Made by a program: the position numbers and the translations under genes
Shown: positions 1 through 12,736 of the stretch, one piece after another
Numbering within the stretch: the stretch's first letter is position 1
Layout: each line of letters starts with the position of its first letter
From: Siphonodentalium dalli
Lineage: Eukaryota > Mollusca > Scaphopoda > Gadilida > Siphonodentaliidae
Reading direction: 5' to 3'
Length of the DNA: 64,000 nt
Assembly: GCA_032622095.1 (NCBI GenBank)
Contig: CP136061.1
Span: forward strand, 125,254,754 to 125,318,753
The notes under the pieces: generated by a model
Database searches by the model: none
What the model saw: the letters and a program-made list of their open reading frames with translations, nothing else
Told to the model about the DNA's origin: nothing

Positions 1-391
1 ACAAATATTATAGAAATTGAAAAAGTTCAGAACAGTGCTGTACGGCGGATAAAAAATCAATATTCAAGATATGCAAGTGTTTCGGCTATGACTTCTGATC
101 TAAATTTAAAATCACTGAAGGCCAGAAGAACTATATCACGGCTGTGTCTCTTCCAAAAAAAAACATCCAAAACCATGTGGAAATTCAAATTCCAACATAT
201 CTTGAAAAGCCCACAAGAAAAACTCGATTCCACCATCAGGAAACATTCAGACGCATTCATACAGGCCCAAATTACTTCAGTTGTTCCTTCTTCCCTGCCA
301 CTGCAATTCTCTGGAATAATCTAAACCCTGACCTGGTCACACTCCCAGACCCTGACATGTTCAGAAAGGGGGTGTACCAGCATATCAAATA
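1..391 (+). pseudogene. LINE reverse transcriptase C-terminal remnant (5' cut by window edge)
   Basis: The first 391 bases encode the C-terminal tail of a non-LTR retrotransposon polyprotein. Frame 1 reads IEKVQNSAVRRI from base 13 on, the usual segment after the RT thumb ('...LE.vQ..A.R.i'). The reading then moves to frame 3 at the A-run near 160-168, and continues to FFPATAILWNNLNPDLV and a closing PDMFRKGVYQHIK, which is the standard 'lp..iR.WN.LP..v......F+..l' ending of CR1/Jockey-type elements. The A-run shift means the copy is dead. The catalytic RT core lies off the left edge, so the clade cannot be settled. It is followed by a short 3'UTR and a GATA microsatellite that probably formed the 3' end of the element. 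Confidence 0.8.
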
Positions 392-574
392 ATTGGCTCA
401 AATTATCATTCTTTTAACTAGTGTTTTTAACTGTTTTTATCTCTCTTCTGTGACATAAAACCTATAAACCTTATTCTCCTATCTCACTGTCATCTCCTTT
501 CTGAACAAAAAGCTACCTCTATTCTGCACAGACGCGCACTGGATATAAAACCCGATAAGGGGGTCTCCAGTAAC

Positions 575-603
575 GATAGATAAATAGATAGATAGATAGA
601 TAG
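575..603 (+). repeat. (GATA)n microsatellite, probable LINE 3' terminus
   Basis: Seven GATA/AATA units in a row lie 184 bases after the stop codon of the RT remnant. Many CR1/Jockey-type LINEs end in a short simple repeat instead of poly-A, so this is probably the 3' end of the element, although no target-site duplication could be checked because the 5' end is outside the window. Confidence 0.6.
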
Positions 604-1239
604 CATTTCCCTAAACTGTAAAACAAACTCTAGTTATATGTTTCCTTAACTGCTGTCGTTTGATCAAGTCTGGAACACATTGCATACTGAATTCGAGCAG
701 ATATGTTCATTCCGCCATCTATATAATTATAATGATTTATACTAAGGTGCAGCAGGAAGACGACAAACCATGGTCATGCTGTTCCTGTACAATATATTAT
801 TTTATTCACATTTTAGTCGTGTCCATTGTATTATGGTTATTGTACGAATACAAATCAATCAATAAAAACAAGCAGCCTTACATATAGCGATAACAAAGGT
901 ACCAGTTATGTGCGCACGGGAAGACCATATATACACCTTAAAACAATAGGTACTCTGGGGTACCTATGTATGTACTATACTTGTCCCGTGGGGAGTACCA
1001 AAATATTGGTACTCTGGAGTACCTAAAATTTATATACTCTGGGTACCTAACTACACATTTAGGTACTCTGGAATGATGCCACGGCGTTCAAACATCGAAT
1101 TAAGCACAAAACCCCGAACGAGGTTCTTCGAGATTATTTGATCAGTTACATGGACTCCTTCGCATAGTGCAAAATGAAACAATCCGCATTATATTACTTA
1201 TATTACTTTTTATTATTATTTTTGTACTTAATTCTAGGT
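604..1239. other. Unassigned intergenic/intronic DNA with repeated GGTACTCTGG palindromes
   Basis: No coding region is supported here. Between 947 and 1072 the block TAGGTACTCTGGGGTACCTA and shortened versions of it occur four times (947, about 1007, about 1033 and about 1060). The block is itself nearly palindromic (TAGGTAC...GTACCTA). An inverted relative (gggagtacc) lies at about 990. Confidence 0.5.
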
Positions 1240-1745
1240 TTAAAGACACGGTTGGCCTTGGCGGTGGGTATCCTGTGAAAATATCTCCACCCGTCAAAAA
1301 CCGCCACAAACAGAAAGAACATCAAAATGTAGATAGACTTTGTCCGTATACAAATAAGAAATATCGCATAAACAGTATGTTATGGTCATATGTTTGACCA
1401 TTGTTATGTAAACAAAAGCGTAAAAAGTAACTTTTCTGGTGTTTGTTTATATTATGATGGTAAACATAAAGAGCGTTCTTTGTTGGTGAATACCTGATAT
1501 GGAACTAATAAAGAGCGTTTATGCCATTTGTGTGTGATTAGCCAGTATCACTGTGCTGTCTTCTGTAACACAATCAGGCTCTTGCTTAGGTAAAATATAG
1601 TAGGTCTTTATGATAACATGCTGTTTACGCGATGGTCATGGTATATATGAACGGAACTATATGTATGCGTTTTACTGTTTTTCTGTTTACGGTGTTTGGA
1701 ACAAATATGAATATTTTCGACAATTAAGGCCGCACGTGCCTTTAA
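1240..1745 (+). mobile_element. TTAA MITE family 1, copy A
   Basis: A 506-bp non-coding element bounded by TTAA on both sides. It starts TTAAAGACACGGTTGGCCTT and ends with AAGGCCGCACGTGCCTTTAA; the ends are imperfect terminal inverted repeats sharing TTAAAGrCACG and GGCCTT. Five more copies occur in the window (43976, 46534, 48433, 59251 reversed, and a divergent one at 60969). No transposase frame is present, so it is non-autonomous. TTAA target sites point to a piggyBac- or Kolobok-type source; which one is not decided by the sequence. Confidence 0.85.
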
Positions 1746-2912
1746 TAGCTCGGTCTCAGGATTGACCTTACCTGTTCCCTGCACGTTGAGTAACATTTGT
1801 CTGAATGTCTGAAAGAATCGGCCAAATTTCTTAAAAGTAAACTTTATAAATCAAACATCTTAAAGAGGTCCGGGTGAACCACCAATCGATCTATAGTAGC
1901 CCGATTAATTGCAAACTATTTTGCGATAAATCTCAAATCTTTCACATATATATTTTTATGCATTGGCACTAACGGGTTTGAATCGTATAGTCATTATAAA
2001 TCAGACATCTTACTCAAGTCTGTATGAACCACCAATCGATCTATATTAGCACGGTCGGGCTAAAATAGACCGATCGGTCTTTCACAGCCATCATATATGT
2101 GGGATAAGGGTAGCAAACCTTTGCGATAAATCTAAACAACTTTGTGATAAATCACAAACACCTTTGTGATAACTCGCAAACCTTTGCGGTAAATCTCAAA
2201 CATCTTTACGATAACTCTTAAACTACTTGGTGATTATTCTTTGCCATTTATCGCAAACAAGTTTGAGATTTATCACAAAGGTTTGTGATTTAACGCAGAT
2301 ATATTTTTATGCATTCGCACTAATGGGTTTTCGTGCAGACATTATAAATCAGACATCTTTAACAGGTCTGGGTCAGTATTTACCTGACCTGATCCCTGCA
2401 CGTGGAGTAAAATTTGTCTGAATGTCTGACATAATCAGCCAAATTTCTTATTTTGTGTGTAATTAAAGTAGACATTATAAATCAGACATCTTAAACAGGT
2501 CTGGGTGAACCACCTATCGATCTATAATAGCCCGGTCTGGCTAAAATAGAACCATCAGTCGTTCACAGCCAGCATGCATATGGGATAAGGGGAGCAAACC
2601 TTTGCGATAAATCCCAAAACAACTTTGGGATTAATCACGCACTTCTTTGCGATAAGACGCCAACCCTTCCGATAAATCTCAAACATCTTTACAATAAATC
2701 GAAAACTGAGAATATGCAATATAAACATAATAAACAGAATAGCAATAGTCAAGAAATTTAAAGTTCCCTCTCTTACCACATTGAGCACTGTGCCATGAAG
2801 ACTGATCGGTCTATTTAGGCTTTTAGATCGATCAGGCTATTATAGATCTAGTCCAAGTCTTCCCGTACTAAAACCAGCTAAGATATTGGGATGGAGATGC
2901 TGGTATTTAGTC
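1746..2912. repeat. Mosaic of short degenerate repeats (CTTTGCGATAAATCTCAAAC type)
   Basis: Two repeat layers are interleaved. A block starting 'ttataaatcaGACATCTTaaacaggtctgggtgaaccaccaatcgatctat' recurs near 1845, 1995, 2342 and 2472. A 23-26 bp unit of the type 'ctttgcgataaatctcaaaca' is repeated about ten times between 1920 and 2705, partly as inverted copies (gtttgagatttatcacaaagg at 2250-2275). The stretch at 1750-1835 is also repeated at 2380-2460 (shared gtctgaatgtctga and cagccaaatttctta). No open frame of interest is present. Confidence 0.7.
2830..2911 (-). repeat. Dispersed repeat, inverted relative of 8126-8207
   Basis: Reading the minus strand, this 80-bp block matches 8126-8207 (and its duplicate at 14911-14992) over almost its whole length, including 'ccaatatcttagctggtt' and 'gaagacttggact'. 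The shared block is flanked by unrelated sequence, so it is a dispersed repeat and not part of the 6.8-kb duplication. Confidence 0.75.
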
Positions 2913-3344
2913 CGAGATCGTCCGGTATGCTCTCTTATGACACGACTTAAGCGTTAGTGACCCTCTCAAATAAAACCACAATTATATGAAATAAAATATC
3001 ACAATTGCGACAATAAACGGATATTTTCCGCAGAAGACATGCTATTTGATCTGAAACCCACATCAGTTGTGAATTGAAAGCGGTAATTTAATGCGAAAAG
3101 AGACATTTACCGCAATGTTTACAATTTTTTTAAAGTATGCGAGCTCAGTTGACCTCGCGAACTGTGTTCGGCATTTTCCGTTGAAAATATTCCGTAGATT
3201 TTGGACTAACAACGCAAATTACGATGAATTCTCCGTTGTAATCGTAATTATGTGTGTCAATAAATAAAAAATATATAGATTAATTAAACATTGGAGATAT
3301 AAATGTAATACATTAAATAAATTACGGGAATTACAACCCTCTCA
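2912..3344. other. Unassigned AT-rich stretch
   Basis: I see no gene, repeat or structured element here. It lies between the repeat mosaic and the first trace of the LINE endonuclease. Confidence 0.5.
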
Positions 3345-6300
3345 AAGTTTAAAACAGTGTAAACACAACGAGCATTAACACTGACTATATAACAACGGAT
3401 GAAAGGAACTTCGTTATACCTGAAATAGAACAACTGCTGTGGATACCTCTATGCATCTCGATATAGCTGGTCTACCAAAAGTAAGGTCAAACCAAGATAG
3501 AACGAAGAATTCACAGGGACAAAAACTTCTACAATTTTGTAAATGTAACGAGTTTTTTATTGCAAATGGACGAGTCGGAAGTGACTCTGGCATTGGAAAA
3601 CTTACCTGCCGCGATGCGTCGGCAGTCGACTATATGATTTGTTCTGCCCATGCCCTTAAGCTATTGACACATTTATCTGTCGGAATTTTCTGTGATTTAT
3701 TTTCCGATGAACATTGCCCCATAATGACGAAAATTACCCTCCCCTCTGTTGAACCTAAAACCACAGTAGAACCACAAAAAAGTAAAACCAACGAAAACCC
3801 AATCAGAAAGTGGGAAGAGGGAAAGGCAAGTGAGTTCACGTGGAATATCGATCCCAATGGAATTAATAATGTCAACTTGTTTCTCGACAAGATGGAAAAT
3901 GAGGAGGTAACCCCCTCAGATATTAATCAAATTGTGAATATGATATCACAGGTACTGTTAACTGCAGCAGATACTTCCTTTAGTATGAAAACCAAGAAAA
4001 CGAATTCGAAAAAACGGCGTTATAATAAACCATGGTTCACAAACGTATGTTGTACAGCCAGAAAAGAGTATAGGAAGGCAATTAGACAATACAAAAAATC
4101 CCTTAATATAGATTCAAAACAAAATATGCGCGAAAAAGCACGGGAGTATAAAAGAAAAATGAACGCTGCCATTGGCGAACATAGGGATAAAGCCTCTCGG
4201 GAAATCGCATGCATGAAATATAAAAACCCAAAGAAATTTTGGGCTGCTTTAAATAACCGTACTAAGAGTAGTGTGCCACCTATTGACATCGACACTCTCG
4301 AAAACTATTATCGTGAAATAAATACCACAGTGCAGGATAGCTATGTTACAAATACTGCACACGAAAACTCCGAGAGCAATGAATTCCTAAATCGTCCGAT
4401 TTGTACTGATGAAATTAAAACGGCACTACACAGCCTGAAAAACAATAAAGCATGTGGACAGGACATGATACTGAATGAATATTTAGAAGCATCATCTGAA
4501 AAAATGTTAAATATCTATTGTAGAGTATTTAACTATGTACTTGATTCCGGATGTATACCGGAAACATGGGGCATAGGGGCCATAGTCCCTATCTTTAAGA
4601 ATAAAGGAGACCCAAAAAACCCCAAAAACTACAGACCTATCACAATCCTTAGTTGCTTTGGAAAACTATTCACAAAAATACTCTCAAATAGAATGTACGA
4701 ATTTATAGAAACTAATGACATTCTCCAAGAAAACCAAGCCGGCTTCCGAAAGGGATACTCAACTGTTGATAATATTTTCACTATACACATGTTAACTGAA
4801 CTAACCAGAAATTTGAACTCTAACCTCTACTGTGCTTTTATTGATTTCGAGAAAGCGTTTGATAGGGTGTGGAGACCCGGGCTCTGGCAAAAGTTACGGA
4901 CATATGATATTAATGGAAAGTTTTTCCGAGTTATTACAAATATGTATCAGAATATTAAGTCTTCTGTCAAACTAGGGACTGAATATTCTGCCCCCTTCCC
5001 ATGTTTGTCAGGAGTTCGACAGGGTGAAAATCTATCCCCCATACTATTTTCTCTATATTTGAACGATCTAGACAACTTCATGATCAAGGAAGGCATCGTT
5101 GGCCTCTCAAAAATATCAAACCAGATTGAAATAGAATTGAAAACCTACATAAAAATACTGCTTGTACTATATGCAGATGATACAGTACTCATGGCTGAGA
5201 CCCCAAAAAAATTAAAGACAGAACTTAATGCATTCAGCAAGTACTGTAAGACATGGAAATTGACAGTGAATAAAGATAAATCAAAATTTTTGTTAATTTC
5301 GAAACGTAGTTTACCTCGGAAAACAGAATTAAACTTTGACGGCATTAAGCTTGAAGTAGTGAAAAAGTTCAACTACTTGGGCATTATTCACACAAAATCG
5401 GGTTCATATTCTGAAGCAAAACAAACCCTTGCCACAAAAGCTACACATGCCATGTACTCTGTTATAAAACGATCAAGAACAAATTGTCTTTCATTAGCTA
5501 ACCAACTAGATTTATTTGATTCCCAGGTGCTACCGATTTTATTGTATGGCTGCGAGGTGTGGGGTTATGGTGACAACCAGGTGCTCGAAAATGTCCACCG
5601 CAAATTTCTAAAGCATGTCATGAATTTGAAACCATCAACCCCCAATTTTATGATATATGGTGAATCTGGAAGATATCCACTAGAAATCACAATAAAACTG
5701 CGAATACTGAAATATTGGACGAAAATTAAAAATATGACTGAAGAACGTTATGGAAAAATACTATATGAGTTGTCACTAAGACTTCTGAGTGAAGCAGATG
5801 CATGTCGTTTTAAATGGATAAGACACATTAAAGAAATTTTATTTGACTGTGGGCAATCACAATTAATGACCTCTGGAAAAATATTATGTGTGAGCCAATT
5901 TATCGATTGTGTTAAATGTAGTCTTATCAGGGATTTCAAGACAAAGTGGGAGTCCGAAAGAGACAAATCAAGTAGAGGCAAGATTTATCGCATATTTAAA
6001 CACGATATAACTTTTGAAAAATATCTGGAAATCTTAGAAAGGAAAAATCGAATAGAATTATGTAGGCTCCGAACAGCTAACCACAACCTCCCAATCGAGA
6101 CAGGGAGGTGGAATGGGACAAGTCACAAAGACAGAAAATGCCCCTTATGTAACACTAGCATGATCGCTGATGAGTTCCACTATTTACTCGAATGCAAAGA
6201 ATTCCAAAATATAAGGGAGAAATTTATTCCAGAAGAATACCGCGGAAAAGCGAACATTATAATCATGGACGAAATTTTGAATTCACATGACCGCGCAATC

Positions 6301-6720
6301 CTTAACCAAGTATGCATACTTTTTAGGAAAGTCCACATTGAACTCTCAAATGTACATGTACGCATACCCTGATGAATTATATATTCCTATTCTTCACTAT
6401 GTTATTATTTTCATTATTAGTTTGTACAGCGTGTCGACATTTTGCATGGCCAACTGTAAGCTGCGACATTCTGCATCATACAGATGGTAGTTATACTAAT
6501 TCACTCAGTGTGATGTACGATGTAGCACTTCCATTTGACTATGCATAATATAAAACTTATTGCACGCCGCAGACATGACAATGTTCTCATGTTCTGTCGG
6601 CTACACATGTATAGCGATATAAATTATATTGATTATATTATACAATTATATAAGCTTATATATATATGTATGCTGTTGATGGTGCTCATTCAAACTGTGT
6701 CAATTAGCAGGAGATGATAT
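3345..6720 (+). mobile_element. 5'-truncated APE-class LINE (non-LTR retrotransposon)
   Basis: A LINE copy of about 3.3 kb. Traces of endonuclease sequence are readable from about 3350 in a different frame (DYITTDERNFVIPE at 3383-3424), then a frame change near 3425-3440 leads into the long reading frame at 3439-6372. The N-terminal half of the endonuclease and any ORF1 are missing, as expected for a 5'-truncated insertion. The 3' limit is uncertain: after the stop there is about 350 bp of AT-rich sequence with a (TA)n run at 6655-6667 and no clear poly-A. The last 340 bp of coding sequence and all of the 3' flank are included in the 6.8-kb tandem duplication. Confidence 0.8.
3439..6372 (+). 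pseudogene. LINE endonuclease/reverse transcriptase polyprotein, N-terminally truncated
   Basis: A 977-codon open frame that opens after a TGA at 3421. Its first codon, 3439, is GTG; the first ATG is 3451, so it is a truncated frame, not a natural start. Domains: C-terminal half of an APE endonuclease (residues 1-105, SAVDYMICS and a variant SDEHCPI where SDH is usual); RT finger/palm with NYRPITILS (about 400), IDFEKAFD (about 468-475), SGVRQGENLSPILFSLY (about 525-540) and the catalytic YADD (about 577-580); thumb with VHRKFLKHVMNLK; a C-terminal CCHC-like knuckle CPLC...H...C (about 901-920). It reverse-transcribes its own RNA at a nicked target. The frame is intact over 2.9 kb, so the copy is fairly young, but the missing endonuclease half makes it non-autonomous. 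Family (CR1/Jockey/RTE-like) was not resolved. Confidence 0.9.
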
Positions 6721-8125
6721 AACTCAACTCTGCGCAGAACAAGCCCGCAAATTGGTCAGACAAAACCAGCACCCACCCACCACACTAGATTTAATAAGTA
6801 ACCGTTAATTAGTATATATAGAATTATCCGGCGATATAATCAATAATTTAAAATTTACCATTACACCGCTGAAATTGAAGGTCATTCTGATACAAGTTGC
6901 ATGTTATATACCAACTCAGTAATTTGTGGCGGCATGTTCAGGTGATGAACTCAATAAGCGAACATATAGGATGTTTGTTGAGATCATTTTCCGAACATTC
7001 CCAGTGTAAATCAAACTTCAGCAGTCCACAGTTCAGGTCAGTGATACTGATAGTAATATATATTTTCCGTTACAAACATCGACAATCTTTGTTATTAGAT
7101 TACCTGTTTACTTTCCACACAATCAGCGACATTCCGCTTACACGTGCTTCTGTTTTCATTAGGTTAGATAAAAAAGAAGAAAAAACGTACCTGACATCTT
7201 TGTACACCAAGATAAAACGATTAACCCATGACGGGTGAAATATTTCCCCATGGCACCGGAGACATGTATATAATATGTATATACCCTATCATAATATTTA
7301 TATTATCTTCTGTAAATAACTCTTTGTAATTCTCTATATATTCATATGAATTCGAGAATAAATCATCATCATTAGAATAAATAATATGCCTTATATGGTG
7401 CCAGATTTGGTGGACTTCCGCGAAATTAAGATATATACTAAGCGAACAGGGCAATATACTGCTCTTGTTAAGCACACAAAAAATCAAACAAAATTTGTAT
7501 AAATTTTGAACCTTAAGTTTGAAAAGTCCCACTAAAACGGAAGAACTATATTTCGAAACTGTGTGATTCGGTTCTCCGATTATTTTATCAACACAAAAGT
7601 CAAAATGCACATCACGCGCATGGCAAGTCAGACATAAGAGTTCTAATTTGCTCCAATTTTGACAAGTTGCTTGCGAAAATTGTCAACAAAACTACCGTTC
7701 TGATCCTCCATTATGTCATTAAGTTTTTAGTGCGGGAATTGTTCTCAAAGCACATAGGAAACTGGACTTTGGGGCGATCGGTTTTCGCCATTTTGTTCGG
7801 AAAACCCCGCGCTATATATAGAAACGGAAACTAGAATACCCAGCGGATTATGCCGCAGTTATTCGGACCACTTCGGCTTTCAGTTAAAACGTAAACAAAC
7901 AGAGAAACAAAGCGATGTTTGTGGCAATCAACCGGAATATTATATGTGTAATTTAACATTAAAGTTAGATTATTATACACCATTATGACCATAATTAAGA
8001 TGTCACCCTTTCCGATGTATATAGCATCACGTATTGATTTGCTAGGTTAATCGAGTAAAATACTCAACAAATTCCCGCCACAGTTCCTGGGCGTATGTCG
8101 TGTTATAAGAAGCCTATGTAGGCGG

Positions 8126-8207
8126 GCTTGGACTAAATCCAGCATCTCGCCATACCAATATCTTAGCTGGTTTAGTACGAGAAGACTTGGACTATTATAG
8201 ATCAGGT
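8126..8207 (+). repeat. Dispersed repeat, partner of 2830-2911
   Basis: The inverted counterpart at 2830-2911 shares 'ccaatatcttagctggtt' and 'gaagacttggact'. A second copy follows at 14911-14992 only because the whole unit is duplicated. Confidence 0.75.
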
Positions 8208-8408
8208 TGTGGTTCACTCAGACCTTTCTTTGTACCCATCATAAATATCACATAAATAGTATGTAATTTTCCAGTTTGTACGCTGAGTTATGTAAACAAA
8301 GCCAAATTATGTTACAGAACCTGTTATACGGTACGTAAATTCTGTGCGATAAGCAAAATACTCAACAATTGGAAGACCCCACTTATGAACTTTGGTTAAT
8401 TAAAACTG

Positions 8409-8434
8409 ACGGTATGTTGTTTGCAACATACCGT
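8409..8434. repeat. Perfect 11-bp hairpin with 4-nt loop
   Basis: ACGGTATGTTG at 8409-8419 and its exact reverse complement at 8424-8434 are separated by TTTG. It is duplicated at 15194-15219. No adjacent gene gives it a role. Confidence 0.7.
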
Positions 8435-10221
8435 TATAGGGCTCACTAATCATCGCCACAAGATCTCGGTGTTGAATGGGTCACCGTGAATCAGTCTCCC
8501 CCCCAAAAAATCGCCACGGTGTTGAGTGTCTTGCTTATCGTACACTATGTACGTGCTGTACCGGTATATAAACAAACGCTGAGCTCACACAAAGAGAGGT
8601 TAATGTATTTAATGTAGGATCAAGTTTGGTACAACCATAGTGAATAAATTATTCTCCATTCGCATCTATGCATCAGAGAGTCAGTGGCATTGCCTGATCA
8701 CCAGAGCCATTTATTGTAGCATTGTACGAATATGGTTTCTAATTAGTGAAGTTTATTTCCTATGCTCAGATTATTCGACCGTAACGACGTTGACTACCGA
8801 TATTACTGTGTTACTCGCCGTGTTGATGCGATTAACCGTGCTCAGTCCTACCGTGGCCGACCTTGGTATCACATTGCGTTCGCGGTTAGACCGCATTTTT
8901 CATACAATGTTTATATGAATTTTATGTTGTTTTTAAAGTCAGCATTATAACCGACACAGAGAGTGTATATTTCTGGCATCATGCGACACTGAATTGGTGA
9001 TGCAATTGCCAATGTCAGTCAGTGACCAACTTAAAATGTTGAATAAACCGTAAACAAATATTAACTGAAATATTGTTTTGTGTATAGTTAACACGGTACA
9101 TTGCGTTCACGAAAAACTGAACTGGGTGTAAGCCGGTCATGTGAAAAATTAATGCAGATTACTAGTACCACAGTAAGATTTAATACCCGCGGATGCCGCA
9201 TGTCAACCACTTGACCGTGGTTGAATGGCGGTACGACCGCTGTCATTAACACCATACAACCTTGTTAAAGGGGTGATTAATTAGCGCATAGCTTTGGTAC
9301 GTTGTTGTGAACAAAACTTCTGATAATAGCTTGTGACTGATTCAATGATATTGGGTGATCCAGAATTGGATCTGTGTCTCCGAGTGTATCCCGCGCCATT
9401 CCATACATATATCACAACAATATCACAGCGTCGCCGACGGTTCGATTAAAACAATAGCAGACTCCGTAACTGGGCGATATGTTATGGCGACATGCTTCTC
9501 AACTCACCTTTCGATGAAAATTTATGAATATTATGCATCCTTACTTTTTAATATTTGTACATGTACTTGTGAGTTGTAGTCAACAAACTTGTGAATGACT
9601 CATCATGAGTCATGACCAATCTTTGACGTCAGTTAATTAATTTCGCCTAATTTCTACATTGTTGTATTTGTCTCGTTGTCGTAGTCACTAGTGGTTGACT
9701 CTTGTGAATTATGCTGGTGGTTTATAATTTTGAATCTGTGTTTTGAAATTCACAACGTGTCAAGTGTAGACTCTTGCAGTTGGTCAGGTCACAGCAGATT
9801 ATTGCTTCTGTTGATTAGCCATCGGCCGATTTTCGGATATCATAACATCTTGTCTGGTTCACATACAAACGTAATCAAAATAGCGCTAACAATATTCCAG
9901 GTTATTCCAAGCAAGTTAGGTCCAATTTCACACACAAAATATGTTGAGAAATTGTAACACTTCCGTATTCTGAGATGCCACCCGGTCAACGTACCTAATT
10001 AGGGACACGCTATAAAGTGTAAGCCGAGGCCGAGTACGGATCCAACATAAAATGTGTAAGCCAGCTATTAGTTGTGTTTTCTCCGTTGTTATACATTGCA
10101 AAAACACAATCGCCTGATTCGGATGCCGCCATTGTTTCCCCCTTTCATTGTGGAAATGTATCGTACATCCCGTGATTGCCACATCCAATCGGCTTGGGTC
10201 ACCCATTTGGTTCTGATATAG

Positions 10222-10289
10222 TACCAAAAGCGCTTTGGTTTTACGATCTTATGTAATACCTAATGATCGTAATACCAAACGCTTTGGTA
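10222..10289. repeat. Imperfect inverted repeat with nested ACCAAAGCGCTTTGGT palindrome
   Basis: The left arm taccaaaagcgctttggt-ttacgatc (10222-10248) is the near reverse complement of gatcgtaa-taccaaacgctttggta (10265-10289). Each arm also contains a near-palindromic ACCAAA(A)GCGCTTTGGT core. The structure looks like a very small foldback element. It is present again at 17007-17074. Confidence 0.6.
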
Positions 10290-11984
10290 TCGAGACATGT
10301 ATATGTATCATAGAGTACCTAAGCGGATTGCTATATCTATGAGTGTACATATGCAAGTAATATCGTGCTAAAAATTACTATTACGAACAATCAATCTAGC
10401 TGTGCCCGTATTTCGTTAAAGGTCACTGGAATACTATTGAACAGAAACCGAGCTAAGTTTCTTTGAGAAACTTAAAGTTATGGAATAACGTGTATGCCTG
10501 TACATGGAAAACGCGGAAAAACAATTTATTGATCAATATTGAAAATTAATATTTCTGAGAAACTTCAGATTGAGTAATTGTTAGAGCTATTAGCTGTATA
10601 TGATCTGCCCATATGGGTATATCGGATTCCTTTGTTATCGATACAAGGTTGTACAGTATGTCGGCCTAACAAATTTATGCTTGAAGCTTATAATATGTGG
10701 GTGAATCGGGTGAATAAATACGCCACCAGTGTTAGCTTATCGAACTATCATATGTTCCCAACATGTGGTGGTGGGATAAGAAGTATTTGGCATAGGACTA
10801 ACAGGAGCCTATTGTGCCCAATAAATAGGTTTAACGGTATGAGTGTATCCAATGCGGCTTTTCACTTCGAGTCGATTTGATCTTGATCAATAGGCACGGG
10901 AATTGTGGACGCCATATGTAAGTGGTGGTGGGCCACATTCGAGCCGATTGATTTCCTCCTATCCCGGCCTTATCATTTCCGCACAGGAATGCTGACAGCT
11001 ATGATTGATAGCATTTATTAAGGAGTCTTATTTTTATAATGAAAAGTGGGAACGGGATCGGATAGTATGCCGGAATCACACCGCTTCCGTAGTTTAGACT
11101 TCCCAGTGAGAGCAATAATTTGGCACGTTTCCGGCTTTACGTTGATATGTTTATGTCTTAGGTCTCGTCGTCTGGGCATTTTGAGAATGATATGGCTGAT
11201 AGGTTTTGACGCCAATAGATACCGACCGGACACTCATGTAATTTTTTATATTATTGATAAATTTCCGAAAGCTAATAAGCTGATTGCAATACATACAGTT
11301 TGACACAAAAGAAACATATATAAGTACCAATTTCAATCGCACATCCGTTGTCCAATTTCTTGACGAAAGTGATGGGGTCTGTGCCAAATGATTGGCGCAA
11401 CAACATTATTATGTACACTTTGTGACCCTTTTACCACATGTCTACACTTATTAAATAACGCATGCAACAGGAAGCATGTTCAGATGCATACGTCGACGAA
11501 TAAACTTCGATTGCCATTAAACATATTAGCCGATTGCATTTGCCAAGTTTCGGGATTCTAAAGTCTAAAGTCAATGATTACTTGCAGTAATATTTGATAA
11601 ATTAAATTATGTGCCTTGTCAAACATGGTGTCATTAAGCTTAGCATGTTAAATTATGTCATGTCACAGGTGTGTTACAAGTGGCAAACGAACACAAACGA
11701 CGATAACGATGTTTGTTGCTCAAGTTAGATTTTTGACCAGAGAAAGTTTATACCCGAGATAGTACAAAGCTGCTGGTGAATTTACCTCTAATTTGGAAGA
11801 AATATGACTAAAACTATTCTATTGATTGTAACCACACACGATCAGTTGACCTGCCGAGTGGATTATGTTAGATAATCGCCCCACTAATCACAAATTGTCA
11901 CTGAATTTAAAATGAGCCATCTAAATACATGTACACAAATGGGGATCTGGATGTGCATATATGTTTTTATTTTTTAGTCGGTGG

Positions 11985-12560
11985 TGTCGAATTCCCAACT
12001 CTACCGCTCTCTTAAAAACTCTGGGAGACTGAACTTGTACCCTATAGGATAGAGTTGGAATTTTACTACTAACCGTGGTAACTCAAACTTACCAACTGTC
12101 GGAAATTCCAATCAAGCGCTCCCTGTGGTGGGAACGATATAAACAACCAGGTGTGGAACGTTGTATGGCAAACAGTTGGGAATGTGATGCATGACGCAAT
12201 AATAGTTGGAAAGTTCAAAAGCAGGCTGATAGTTTGTTCCGATAGTTTGGTATTCCCACCAATATTGGTGTGACATGTGTTGGTTTTAGACAGTTTAACA
12301 CCTGACTACTTTCTGTCAAAATGTGTCGACTGAAATGACAATATGTTGGAAATTTCCAACCCAGGGGGCGTTAGATTGTAAATTTCCAACAGTTGAAAAG
12401 TTTAAGGTGCAAGTCGAAATATTCTTACCCAAAAGGAAGGGTACAAATAGTATTGCTCGGACTTGGACATTTCGGTGGCTCCAGGGGGTGGTGCATTTGG
12501 AAATTCTAAGGTGGACACCCGCCCCGGAAACCCTCTAGCCACGTCCATGTAAACGATTTT
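11985..12560 (+). repeat. Dispersed repeat rich in GGAAATTTCCAAC, relative of 45779-46190
   Basis: The 3' part (ggtgcatttggaaattctaaggtgga ... ccctctagccacgtcc) resembles the minus strand of 45779-46190 (ggtgcagttggatacttaaaggtgga ... ccctctatctacgtcc), and both contain several 'gttggaaattt' type words. Boundaries are approximate. It is copied at 18770-19345 by the tandem duplication. Confidence 0.45.
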
Positions 12561-12736
12561 GATTATGAAGGTCCGTCTGGCTACCAAATTCTCGTATAGA
12601 TGAATTTTTTTCGGTATGCTGGATAGTGGACATGGACTTTTGATTCGGGCGATATATTGTTGCAGGGCGCTCACTGTCATACTTTAGAATTTAACTATAT
12701 ACTGCCGCAACAGTAATGTAATTTAGGTGGTAGTCG

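Noticed and set aside
10578-10880. 100-codon frame (again at 17363-17665), and other frames present twice, such as 6897-7238 and 7221-7610
   Set aside because: Their recurrence is explained by the 6.8-kb duplication, not by conservation, and none shows a known domain or sensible splice signals.
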